Assembly: GCA_019914945.1 (NCBI GenBank)
Contig: CM034108.1
Span: 10,914,280-10,978,279 of the forward strand
Direction: 5' to 3'
Length of the DNA: 64,000 bases
DNA from: Typha latifolia
Taxonomy: Eukaryota; Streptophyta; Magnoliopsida; Poales; Typhaceae
Under the pieces are notes generated by a model. That model ran no database searches. It had not been told where the DNA came from and was given only the letters and a program-made list of their open reading frames with translations. Positions 34,190 to 61,989 of this stretch are shown here, one piece after another. How positions within the stretch are numbered: position 1 is the first letter of the stretch; each line of letters opens with the position of its first letter. Position numbers and translations under genes: made by a program.

Positions 34190-34690
34190 CTGATCACTTG
34201 GTGTGTCATTAAATTACAGTATGCGAATGACACATTGATTTTTTTTCAAAGTTGATGAGAACGAAATTACTACAATCCTGAGGTTTCTTCTTTACTGTTT
34301 GGAGGGTATATCTGGAATCAAAATTAGTATGCATAAGAGCTTGTTGGTTTAATTGGGCAATGCTGATGAGGAGAGGAGAAGTTTGTCAGAGTTAATGCAT
34401 GATTTGTAAAAGTGGAATGCTTACCTGTGAAATATCTAGGCTTACTCTTGCATAACAATAAGCTCAGAAAGCAAGATTAGTGTTTCTAAAAAGCTGGAGA
34501 AGAGGCTAGCGTGATGGAAGGAAAAACTTTCATCACTTGGAGAAGGATTACTTTGATCTAACTCAATATTGAGTTTGAAATTTTTGTCATTTATACGTTC
34601 AAATCTTTATATCGCTTTCTTAACAATGGTGGTAGAATCTATGAGTGATTCTATGGAAGATACAAATTCTCCTTAAGAGAAAGCCTTTCT
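34190..34690 (+). pseudogene. LINE reverse-transcriptase fragment
   Basis: The plus strand encodes QYANDTLIFF near 34219-34248, a variant of the YADD active-site motif of plant L1-type LINEs. It is followed by a GISGIKIS-like stretch, then VKYLGLLL near 34426-34450 and a TFKSLYRF-like segment. These occur in the order expected for the RT C-terminal part. Stops interrupt the frame and both ends of the LINE are missing. It abuts the truncated 3' LTR of copia C. Confidence 0.65.
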
Positions 34691-37600
34691 ATGGCTAGCT
34701 TGTAAAAAGCCAGCTAATAAACTTTTTGCTCATGGAATGAGGAAAAGACAGATGTAGTAGCCTAACTAATTACATCTTAATACTCCCCTTCAAGATGGAC
34801 AGTGAAGATCAAGCACAATTATCTTGGATAAAAGAGAAAACAAAGTAGAAGCAGGTAATGCTTTGCTGAAGACATCAACTGATTGATGCACAACTGATTA
34901 ATGCTTTAGTTTGAATCGCATATGAAGAAAAGTCTTTAAAGAATCATCAATAACTTGCCTTTAGTAAAGAGCAAATAATCAGATTTACATTGTCGGAAAC
35001 CATGGAGAATAAGAGCAGTGGAAAATTTTGAAATGTACTGTCTAGAAGCCTGTTTCAGTCCATAAATAGACTTATGTAAACGACATACCAATTTCTCCCC
35101 CTTAAGAGTAGAACCGTCTTAAAACTATTTTCTATACCTCGAAGGCATATTCATATACACTTCTTCAAATAAATCTCCATTTAAGAAGGCATTGTTCACA
35201 TCTTGTACAACAGGCAATTATTCTTACCAGCAATTGCAAGAAGAACTTTAACAGTAACCAATTTAGCAACTGGAGAAAATATTTCAATGAAGTCCAAACC
35301 TTCTTGTTGAGTGTGATCTTTTGCTACTATGTGAGCCTTGTACCTTTCTATAGTGCCTTCAAACCTATACTTAATTTTGTATATCCATTTGCATCCAATT
35401 GAATATTTGTCTTTAGACAATGGCATGACAATCAAGTCTTGTTCATTTCAATGGCATCTAACTCATTGGTCATGGCAGCTCTCCGATGATCATATATACT
35501 TGACAGCTTGATAATAAAATTGTAGTTCAAAATTAGATGAGATGCTGCAAAGCAAAAAACTATGTTAGGAGATAAAAGAATTATAATATAGGAAATGAGT
35601 AATTGGATAAGTTGAGGCCATTAAAGGTGTACTATCTAAGAGATTGCAATGAAATTCTCTTAGGTAGGATGAAGGTTTAATAACCCAAACGGTTCTTATG
35701 GGAATAGGAAGAACTCAGAATAAGCTAAGGATAACTCAGAATGTAGTTCAATAGAAGAACTTTGTGGTGCAGTAGGCTCAGTAGTAAAGGAAGTAGGAAA
35801 ATTTGCAGTCTCAGAAAAAATGGCAAGTTCAGAAATATTTGGATCAAGACAATCTGGAGTATCAGGAGGTAAATAAGTGGGGATAGCAGATATAGAATTT
35901 CTAGAAGGAATTGAATTTGGTAGGACCAATCAGAAAATGGATCAACGGTAGTAGAATGAGAAGAAATGGCGTGAAATGAGAAGATATTTTCATGAAATAT
36001 GATATCTCTTGAAATAAAGAATTTCTTAGAGACTGTGCCATAAAGTTTATACTCTTTGACACCTGGTGGATAGCTAAGAAATAATACAAGGTTTTGCTCG
36101 AGGAGAAAACTTTGTCCTGTGAGACACGAGTGGAATCAAAACACAAGCTTCCAAAGATTCAAATATTTGTAATTAATAGAAAATTTATAGAGTAAAATAT
36201 ATGGGGTCTGATTTTGTAAAATTTGAGGTTTCCTTTTGATGATGAAAGTAGCAGTAACGATATACTCATCCCAAAATTAGATTGGGACATGAGACTAGTA
36301 AAACAAGGCTCGAGCCATATTTAGTAAGTGATAATGCTTTCTCTCTACTACTGAGTTTTGCTTTGATCTTTTCACACATTAAAGCTAATGAAGTAAACTA
36401 TTTTGATGACAGAAATTCAAGAATTGCGACTTAGGAGCATTGTCTGATCTGAATTCTTTAATGACTTTATGAAAATTGAGTTTCAATCATTTTAAAAAAT
36501 CGGAATATAGCTTTAGCTTCAAACTTATTTTGTATAAGGAAGACCCAAGTAAATCTGATACAATCATCCATCAGAGTTAGAAAATATTGAAAACTATTAT
36601 GTGTTGGAATATGGTAAGGACACCATGTGTCACAGTGGATAAGATGAGAGGCATGAGTAGCTATATTATTGTTAGAGGTGAAAGATAATCTCCTTTGTTT
36701 AGAAAGAGGACAGATATTACAATGAGTATGATTATTGAAAGAATGTTTATTGAAACACAACTAATGTTTTAGCAATAGTAATCTCTTATGTGATAAATGT
36801 CCTAATCTGTAATACCAAGTATGAACATTCACATTATTAGTGAAGAAACTAATGGTATTTTGAACAGAAATTGATTTGTGTTTTGTAGAATCTAGTAACA
36901 CTTCAAGTTCCATGACATAGGGATCATCAACATGTCTACTCTTGCCGATCATCCTCAATTTGAGTTGATCCTGGACAAGAACATAATCAGTAAGGAACTA
37001 CATATAGAAATTTGAAGCCTGGTTAAAGCACTCACAAGATAAAATATCGATATTGAATTTTGAATTGTGGGACAAATATAACACCATCAAGAACTAGTTG
37101 AGAAGAAAGTCTAGTAGTGCTAATAAAAAACATAGGAATTCTAGACTGATTAGATAGAGTAATATAAGCATCCTTGAAGGGTTGTAGAGAATCAAAAATA
37201 TCTTTGACAGAAGCATATATAACTTGTGGCACCTGAATCAACTATCCAATATTTGAAATAACAAAAAATTGGATTTACTAAGATTGACAAGCAAGTACCT
37301 ATTTCTTGAGGAGAATTATCACTATCACCACCAACTTTGGTAGCCGAAAGATGGGAACTCAACATTGACATCAGATGTGAGTATTGGGAAGGATTCAGTA
37401 TTTAAATAAAATTTCCCATGTTGCTGGAAGATGCACTTGCTCCAGAATTGGATACCTGATCTACAATTTGGGCAGAACCATTTTGGAAGGTTGACTTCTG
37501 CCTATCTTTATAACTAGGTGGATATCCATGGAGTTTGTAACGTCTATCAACTGTATGTCCAGAATAGCCACAATGACTGCATATTGGTTTCTCTTTCTTT

Positions 37601-38235
37601 TGATTGCCCTTGGCATTAGTTTGACCAATATTAGCTTAGTAGGAATTAGTTTTGTTAGAAAATGCCATAGTATCTAACAATCCAGTATTTCTAGCAATAA
37701 CACTCATATGTCTTTAATATTCTTCTTGAGAAACTAAAGCAAAGACTTTGTTAATAGGTGGCATTGGATCCATTAACAGCAACTAACCTCAAACTTGAGA
37801 AAAATTAATCTCATTAGGAAAGACATATCGTATTCCATGTTATAATGATCAATAAGGGCTTTAGTATCTCCACAGGAACATGTAGCACAAGTACAAGCCG
37901 GTCTATTATTGCTAAGTTCTTACCAAATTATCTTAAGCTTAGTAAAATAGGCACTAACAATCAATTGACCCCTAAGTAAGATTTATTAGTTCACATCTAA
38001 GTTGAAATATACGAAGCCTATTTCTCTAAAAATCTCTGTTTGAGATCAATCCATATTTTATAAACAGACTTAGAATATATAACATCCATATTTCATAAGC
38101 AGACTTAGAGTATATAACAAATGCAAAAATGTCTTCGGATACATAATTGAGGATCCATGAAATCACAATTTCATTGTTTCAAATCCAAGAAGAGGATCCG
38201 TACTTATTAGTCCTAATATAGATCGATCGACGGAC

Positions 38236-38793
38236 TATTACGATCCAACCACATGGGTTAGGTTAGTCGAGTCGAGTCAACTCGAATTAATTAATTAGCT
38301 TTATCTTATTATTTTAAATTTTTAAATAAATCGGATAATCCGTATGTGGATCCCATCCGTTAGGATTTTACTCCTATAAATAAGAGTGCACACATGTCAA
38401 TAATTATCATTGAATGAATTTGAGTTTAACCAAATTATTCTTTTTGTTTTTATCTTTTATCGTAGCCATTAGATCGTCTATATCTTTCTAAGAGTAGACC
38501 ATAGTCGTAGAAGAATTTCGACCTCCCAAACCCTAGCTATCAATAGCCACCTTACTTTAAGGCTGTCCACCACTACCTTTGATCGTCTGTCACCCTTTAA
38601 TATCCGCCGCAATGTCGGATATTTACTGTTCTGCTTGTTCTGATATTGCTCCACTATTTTAACCATTACTTTCTTTCTGGATCTTCGATTGACCTCATTC
38701 CAAAGCCAGTAAATCCGAGACTTTAAGGTTTACTACTTATCAAAATCTCAGGATCATCTTACGAACGTATCATTTCAAATCTGGTCCATAACA
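38236..38793 (+). mobile_element. Solo LTR (family B) inside copia C gag
   Basis: Homologous to 33207-33766. It interrupts gag between KNQVRI and the EIVISWILN segment. Flanks CGGAC (38231-38235) and CAGAT (38794-38798) may be a decayed TSD differing by two transitions. Being nested, it is younger than copia C. Confidence 0.72.
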
Positions 38794-39149
38794 CAGATCC
38801 TAACTTGATTTTTAATTGATAAGGCAATCAACATAGCTCTACTCCATGAAGTGTAATTGTCGCCTATGAGAGGTTGAGAAACAAGCACTATACCAGTACA
38901 ATGGAGAAAATAAGTATTCAATTCATCTTCAATGGTGGAACTACTCATCAAAGTATCATATGATTTGGATTGAGAAAGGAGCATCAATAATGATAGCTAG
39001 AAATCTCCAAAATCAGCAGCAGAGTAGACGGACTGAAAAAAATATATATATCAAGCAAGAAAGCTTGAAGAGAAACTCTAGAAGAATAATTGCATCAGCA
39101 GGAAGAAGAATAAGAATGCAAAAGAAGCACTAGTGCTCTGATAACAAAT

Positions 39150-39287
39150 TGAATCAAGAAGAGATTGAGAGTAAAACTGAAAATTCTGTATTCTTCTTAC
39201 AAGCCAAGGTAGGCTTTTATAAATAGGCAGCTAACAAATTGCCCAACGAATGAGAAAAAGACAATTGTAGTAGCCTAACTAACAACA
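39150..39287 (-). repeat. 5' LTR of copia C
   Basis: Read on the minus strand it starts TGTTGTTAGTTAGGC, has TATTTATAAAAGCC as a promoter-like element and ends TTGATTCA just before the primer-binding site. At 138 bp it is unusually short. The 3' copy keeps only its first 80 bp or so. Confidence 0.7.
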
Positions 39288-39302
39288 TCTTAAGGGAGAT
39301 TC

Positions 39303-39581
39303 TCTGGTTAGCAATCTATAATCTATCAAATGGCATTTTAAACCCCAGAAACAATAATTGTAGAAGATACAAAGGAGAATGACAGAAACTTTTTTCATTT
39401 ATTAGAAAGAATCAACATATCCAAATGTAATTCATATGGATATGCACATAAATATGTGTAAGCACAGAAACATATAAATCAAAAATAGACATAGAATGGG
39501 CAAGCAATTAATGACTGTAGGAAACATCTTAGTCTTAGCACAAATAATACAACCATTTCTTTGAGGTTGTAGCTCTTGACA
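39303..39581 (-). other. 3' flank of G4
   Basis: Matches the G3 3' flank (28635-28944) and probably carries the G4 3' UTR. The homology begins within about 16 bp of the copia C LTR, so the transposon sits at the edge of the duplicated block. Confidence 0.6.
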
Positions 39582-42772
<3,191 letters not shown>

Positions 42773-43032
42773 TGTTAATTTCCTTGCATCAGTCCCGTTA
42801 ATGTGATGCGAAGAGATAAGAGGTGCTGGGACAAATGAAGTCTTCAGTCTTCTCATACTCCCCAAATAAATAGTATAAAAACATCATCGTTATCCCTACA
42901 CACTTTTTTTTCTCTTTTTAGGTAAAGAACCCTACACACTTCAAATTGCATATTATCTATGTAGACTTAAAGGCTTATAAGCAGCCCCATAAATTTAATA
43001 TATTATTCTTCGTCACTTGTCATGATGCACAG

Positions 43033-43113
43033 TGTTGACCGGTCTGACGCTGAATTTCTTGCTTTCTAATATTCACACTGTTGACCAGTCTCACGCTGCA
43101 TTTCATGCTTTCT
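43033..43113. promoter_or_regulatory. Tandem W-box module upstream of G4
   Basis: Two copies of a ~35-bp unit (43033-43067 and 43079-43113), each starting GTTGACC and running through CACGCTG-like bases to TTTCTTGCTTTCT. TTGACC (43035-43040, 43081-43086) fits the W-box bound by WRKY factors. They lie about 260 and 310 bp before the G4 start. A third copy is upstream of G5 at 47349. WRKY control of CRK genes is known for the family; binding here is inferred. Confidence 0.5.
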
Positions 43114-43149
43114 CACCGTTCATACCGATGATCCGGTATAGTCGCAAAA

Positions 43150-44830
43150 ATTTAATTTATAATCGGGTTTGATTTTAGTCTAATCAGGTTCAAATCGTAA
43201 ACTAGTCAATCTGTCTAACCTAATTAATAATCAAATTGTGTTCGAGTTTATACTTTTAACCCGTGTTGACTCGTTTAAGTATACGGGTTGGGTTAGATTA
43301 ACCCGTCAACCTACCAACCCGGTATATATAGATATATATATATAACCTAAGTCTAAGCCTAACTCATTCACACCCTAACTCACTCACACCTAAGTCTATC
43401 CAAACGCGGCCGCTCCTAGCCTCCCACCTCAAATTTTATCTTCTACCTCTCCAGCTCTCCCTCGTAGCCATTACTCACAACACTAGCCTTGAACAATCTA
43501 TGTCGACCTCAACTCCTCGTCTAATCTCCCACTCTCTTCCTTAGTCTCTCGTGCCACCACCCGGCGCTACCCACTCGAGGGTTTCAAGAGCTCCTCAACT
43601 CGTCGAACTCCATCCATCTTCCCTCTTCGAGCTGGAGACATGGATCCCTCTGGTCCTCTTGATCTCCCCCTATTGGAGAATTTTAGGAAGAGGGTTGACC
43701 TCATGAGGCAGAGTCACAACTTGCGAGGTCTTAGTAAACCACCCCGAGGGTACCACCATCCTCAAGGAGCTGATCTAGAACACCAACGGCGCTACATTAG
43801 GGTCTACCTCTACCACAATTGTTGCACATATGTCGTTGGTTCCTTGATCTTGCCCAATGTTGCCTCATAGCTAGGGGTGAAAACGGGTCGGATTAACTCC
43901 GACTCGACCCGCTATCCGACCCGACTCGGATCGGATTCGGATAAAAAATTTCTATCCGATTCGGATTCGGATTCGGATAAGGATAGAATTTTTGAAAAAA
44001 ATTTGGATACGGATTCGGATACGGGTCGGATATATTTTTCGGATTCGGATACGGATATCGGATATCCGTTTATCCGCATATTTTTTTTAAATGATTTACA
44101 GTTTTTAGTTTGCTTATTTAAATAGTAAGTATTAATATTATTACTAATAATACGTTATATATTATTTATATAGATTAATTTCTCTAATTTTATATATTTG
44201 ACATACAAAAAAATTATTTGTTATAAACTCTTAATAATTTTGTGTTAATTATATTTAAATAAAATATTATAATTATTTTAAATTTAATCAATATCCGTTT
44301 AAGATCCGATCCTTTATCCGAAAATTATCCGTATCCGTTTAGTTAGGATATGATTTTAAATTTTGCTATCGGTCTAATATCCGTATCCGAATTCGTATCC
44401 GAACTAAAAATACGGATCCGGATATGGGTTGAGCACTATCCGATCCGTATCCGATCCGTTTTCACCCCTACTCATAGCAAAGCTTTGCTCCTATCGCTTA
44501 CAACGACTAAGTCACCACCGAGGCGCTGGTGATGGATTCAGCACTGGATCCAATGCTGGTAGTTGGTGCTGGGTGGTAAACAAGGGAGATACTGGAACTC
44601 CAAAGCCCTAAGGTCTATGATGGTGCAATGGTGAATATGCCATGATGGTGATAGATTTGACTGTGGTAAATAGTGACGATCTCGTTTTTAAAATTATTTT
44701 GTTATTTTATATTTTGAAACAAAAATGATATTTTTGTGTTGTAAATTATTAATCGGGTTAATCTTGTCATGTTGAAGTGTTAATCTAATACGATCCGTTT
44801 ATTAAACGGGTTACACGAGGAGTGTCATAA
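43150..44830. repeat. Unclassified repeat (CGGGTT/GACCCG termini) carrying a hAT MITE
   Basis: The left 200 bp, reverse complemented, matches 51040-51225 (for example ACTAAAATCAAACCC and CCCGTATACTTAAA words), so this is a dispersed repeat. The right end near 44750-44825 again has CGGGTTAATC and AAACGGGTT words. The middle has a 76-codon frame at 43640-43870 that resembles nothing I know. It was later hit by the MITE at 43872-44470. Confidence 0.45.
43872..44470. mobile_element. hAT MITE, 599 bp, perfect 8-bp TSD
   Basis: Ends are TAGGGGTGAAAACGG at the left and, read in reverse, TAGGGGTGAAAACGG at the right. CTCATAGC flanks it at 43864-43871 and 44471-44478, the 8-bp TSD of hAT transposons. 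Both subterminal regions carry many copies of CGGATTCGGAT or its complement ATCCGTATCC. The centre is AT-rich and no transposase is encoded. The clean ends suggest a fairly recent insertion. Confidence 0.9.
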
Positions 44831-46200
44831 AAACCACTTTCTAGTTAAATGTCGTTCATATATAAATTGGTAATTAAATTAAATGATTTATATAAAACAA
44901 GAATTTGCTATACTTAGGAATTTTCAATCTCTTCCAAATTTTCATCCACTTATATTGAAAAATTATTTTATTGCCCCATCAGCAATTGTCTAACACACTT
45001 AGTCTTAAATTACACACATGAAAAAAAAATTTGCTAAGCATACAACATGAATTATACACATGGTAAGAAATTACATTTATAAGCCCCTTTAAGTTATATA
45101 TATATGGACGAGATAATACAACAAGATGATCATTTAACTGAAAATTAAAGGCTTCATCTTCCACCAGACCTGATCCCAATTAAAGAATATTTATCCCATG
45201 GAACTAAGAAACAAGGAAAGAAAAGAACCCTTCTTTCCATCACTAAGTCCAAAATTAGTAGGTCAATAAGATGTTAAACTAGTAGTAATTATTAATCATC
45301 GATCATGCATGCATGTTATATATCCACTTAATCTCACTTAGCCGAGAAAAGACTAAGACAACAAAAAGTGCCGAGTCATACGTCAATTCCACACCACGCA
45401 TTTCTTTGTGTCCAGATGAAGCCAATTTTATATCTACCCAAGTTGCAAGGCTACACAGCCAATGGGCCCAATTCCATCCAGCACATGGTATCCAAACAAG
45501 TTGATCGAATAAAAATTGAATATTTCTGCAGCACATGTCATTGCAGCTCCATTCAATTTCCAAGTCGGTACCTCTCTCCAGAAAGAAACTCAAGTAACCA
45601 AGCAAGCTTTATATACAAGATTAAATTTTACTTGAACTAGAGAGAGATACATACGCACACAAACATTTCGACTATTTATGTTTATTTTATAATTTATTTT
45701 ATCAAAATAGACATCACTTAAATCTAAATACCAAACTGAGTCTATTTTATTATAGCCATAATTAAGACGCTAAACCGTTAAACGTTTCAATAAATATTTA
45801 ATATTTAAGTATTTTTTAAGTAATAAACTTTCTAGGCTAAGAAATATAAAGTATTTTACTTAGAGCTACAGTAAATATATCTATTTTAGTATTCATGTCT
45901 GAATATTATTTATTTTGATAAATAAATTAAAATTAGATAACAGACTGACTACTAGTTGCATTGCAGTTGAGTTTCCAAGATGCATGAAATATGAATAGTA
46001 AGATAGTAGTTCAAACATGTGATTAGATATAGACAACCAAACAGTGAGTTGAAAGCAACTTAAATTATAAAATGGAAGTTGAAGATTCATAAAATAAGAA
46101 TTATAAGATTGTACTTCAAAGGATAAGTTGAAGAGAAAAGTACTTGAAAAGTAAACTAGCAATGATTCAGCTATATTGTGTGTGGAATTAAATTGCAGAA
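44831..46200. other. AT-rich intergenic DNA, no features recognised
   Basis: Several 60-100 codon open frames occur on both strands, with no recognisable domains, coding bias or paralogue elsewhere in the window. Nothing is annotated as a gene. Confidence 0.45.
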
Positions 46201-46900
46201 AAGATATTTATAGGATCTATCTGAAGTCCTATAAAATCCCAGTGCACATTTCAGTCTCGGAGAGGATGGTTCAAGGATGGTTCTCATCCCCTGTCGGAAT
46301 TCTCCTCGGCTACCTTCTGCTTGCCTTTCGGTGATGGTGGGGTCAGTTGGGATTGTCGGCTATTAGGACCGCCGGTAGCTCCCCTACCCCGCAGGCAAGT
46401 GGTTTGGTTGGTTGTGAATGGTCATTGGCTTCTCTGCCGACTAGTCGGCACCGTGGGTGCCTTACTTGACCGATAATATCAGCCAGCATGCCGACCCAAT
46501 TGCCGATGGCGATGCTCAACTAGGTTGCATTGAGGAACGGGGTGGTTGGCCGTGCCAAGCCTTGCCTAAGTAGGCTGTGGCCCAGTCTTAGGTTGCTTGG
46601 GATGGGTTGTGGGCTAATTCGAGTTGTTAGCTAAGTTGGGCTACCAACCTAACGCAGTATGTGATGGGCTAAGTTGGGAGCAGCTTAACCTAAGTTGGTA
46701 GTGGATTAGGCTGCTGCCCAACTCATATTATTTATAGGCCGAGTTGCAAACCAGCCTATTATAATTGTGGGTTGGCCGGTAGCCCAACCCAAGTGAATTT
46801 TTAGTTACTTGAGCTCAGATCAGGGCTCAACCTTGGTGGCTTAGTATTATAGTCTTTGGGTTAGTGGCAGCCCAGTATATATTTTTATATTATTATGGGT
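46201..46900. repeat. GC-rich block with GCCCAAC words
   Basis: Noticeably richer in GC than its surroundings, with repeated TGGGCTAA, AGTTGGGCT and GCCCAACCC words. It may be part of an LTR or other retroelement, but no borders, primer site or reading frame were found. Confidence 0.35.
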
Positions 46901-46905
46901 ATATT

Positions 46906-46909
<4 letters not shown>

Positions 46910-46958
<49 letters not shown>
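46910..46958. repeat. (TA)n microsatellite
   Basis: About 24 uninterrupted TA units upstream of the duplicated G5 promoter region. Confidence 0.93.
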
Positions 46959-46960
<2 letters not shown>

Positions 46961-46989
46961 ATATTAGAGGGGTAATTAAGTAAATAGAA

Positions 46990-48146
46990 GACTTAAAATA
47001 GTAAAAAGAGAGAAAATAAAAACCTCCTAAATCGTCCTTGCGAGCGAATCCGAACGTGCTCGGAAACATCGTGATCTGTGGAATGATTCTGGTAGACGTC
47101 AAAGTCGACCATCATCTCCTCCATTCTCTGACAACTGTAATGTTATTATTGGTACTATTTTACATAGATCTTCTTAGGCTAATTAAAATAAAAATATAAG
47201 TCCTTCCTCGATATAACACTTTTAATAATAAAATAAGATTAAATTTTAAGTCTATTGTTTATGGCCAGAAAATTAAGACAGTATCTTTCGAGCGAGAACG
47301 TCGTGATTGAACTAAATCTTAATCACTTGTCAATTGTCATGAGTCCACTGTTGACCAGTGTGACGTGCATTTCTTGCTTTCTCGTGACCGGTGACCGGTG
47401 ACCACTGACGTGTTACCGTATCACATCCAAAGGTATTTTTCTTTCACATTTCGTACGTTTTAAAATTAAATACTAAGTGGGGAATCGCCCATCCGATCGT
47501 AATTTTATAAATATAACCCGTTAGCACGATTTATATGAAAAAAATAATAGGAATAATTTCTTATTATAATAATCTTATTGTGTAATATAAATATTATTTA
47601 TCAAAATTATATTTTATACTATTTATCATACTTTTATAAAAGATAAAGTTCCTTTTTCGTATTTTTTTTAGAATACAAATAAATATAGAAATAGTTATTT
47701 CTAAAAAATCTCATTTTGAGAATAACAAATAAAAATATCTTTTCTAAAATCCTTAAAAGTGAAGGAGGCTTTCAAATTTAAATAATTGGGTGGGTAACCG
47801 GGTATATATACACGCAATATAGCATATACTTTGAGGGAATATAAGTGAAGTGAATAAAAGATCTTGAAGGGTATAAACGTAAAACAGATATTAGAAGACA
47901 TAAAATAGTAAAATAAACTCATACATTGTCGTTGCGACCGAATCCGAATCTGCTCGGAAACAAAGTGGACCATCATCTCTCCCCATTCTCGGATTACTGC
48001 GATGTTACTATTAGTAGTAGCATATAGATCTTCTTAGGCTAATTATAGTAAATGGATAAATCCTTCCTCGATATAGCACTTTTAAATTTTAAGTCTATAT
48101 TGTTTATGGGCAGAAATAAGCCAGTAACTTCCGAGCGAGAACGTCA
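46990..48146 (+). promoter_or_regulatory. Direct duplication in the G5 upstream region
   Basis: 46990-47305 and 47898-48146 are direct repeats sharing AGATCTTCTTAGGCTAATTA, TCCTTCCTCGATATA and CGAGCGAGAACGTC. The second copy ends about 90 bp before the G5 start, so it likely includes the core promoter or leader. A W-box module copy (47349-47382, TTGACC at 47351) lies between them. The duplication may have doubled regulatory sites. Confidence 0.5.
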
Positions 48147-48238
48147 CACGATTCACTCTCCATGAAGCATAACTAACAAGTAACAAGTACTAAACTAGTC
48201 AGTCCATGACCGTCCAATCTAGAACACCAAACCAGGCC

Positions 48239-61441
<13,203 letters not shown>

Positions 61442-61976
61442 GTGCAGATATGAGAAAATATCGTCAAGTTTAGTAACTTTAAAAACGTAAAACCTTCTCT
61501 CAAATGCTACATAAAACCCTGTAGCATTGTTCTTCTGTATCTGTAATTCTTTAACACTCTACATATCTATCCTGTCTCTTAGTTCTTTAACACTCTACAC
61601 TCTACATGCCTGCGTTGTTCTTAGAAAACTTTCTTTTTTTTATTTTTTGGAGCCTTAGAAAGGCGCATCACATTAGTAGAGCAAAGAAAGAGAAAGGACT
61701 AGACTAGAGGTCTACTGAGGTAGGGTGGTGGACGGTCATAAGGTAGGGTGGCTGCTACCGCTATGTTCAACTCTTATAAAGATAAAACGATCTAATGGCT
61801 ACAATAAAAAATAAGGACAAAAATATTAATTTAGTTAAACTTAGATTTCTTTCCACTTATATTTATAGGAGTAAAATTTTCTAGTGGATTATCTGATTTA
61901 TTTAAAATTAAAAACAATAAAATAAAGTTAAGTAATTAATTTAACTTGACTTAACCTATGTAGTCGGATCGTAACA
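61442..61976 (-). mobile_element. G5 3' flank and antisense family B LTR fragment
   Basis: 61442-61620 is the G5 3' flank. From about 61720 to 61976 the minus strand matches the beginning of the family B LTRs at 33207 and 38236 (TGTTACGATCCGACTACATA onward, with CCTATAAATATAAG). The LTR's far end is missing. Confidence 0.6.
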
Positions 61977-61989
61977 TACTTGTTATTAA

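Larger units (their letters stand above)
34694..39287 (-). mobile_element. Ty1/copia element C, antisense, very short LTRs
   Basis: Minus-strand order: a 138-bp 5' LTR (39287-39150), a primer-binding site (TTTGTTATCAGAGC, 39148-39135), gag from 38987 (LIGDNYTSWSRAMLIALS), solo LTR insertion 38793-38236, gag zinc-knuckle relic at about 37560 (CSHCGYSGHTVDR), protease DSGATS at about 37225, pre-integrase 36958-36761 (YRLGHLSHKR), integrase 36760-36467 (IHCDTWCPY), RT 35435-35040 ([22 protein letters not shown]), a deletion removing the rest of RT and most of RNase H, a purine tract near 34790 and a truncated 3' LTR (34774 to about 34694). Stops are present throughout. It lies directly downstream of G4. 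Confidence 0.82.

Noticed and set aside
43640..43870. 76-codon frame beginning MDPSGPLDLPLL
   Set aside because: It lies inside a dispersed repeat beside a MITE and has no recognisable domain, paralogue or splice partner. It may be a captured gene scrap, but I cannot support a gene call.
44979..46162. Several 60-100 codon frames in the G4-G5 interval
   Set aside because: They occur on both strands in AT-rich DNA, lack family motifs and have no partner exons.
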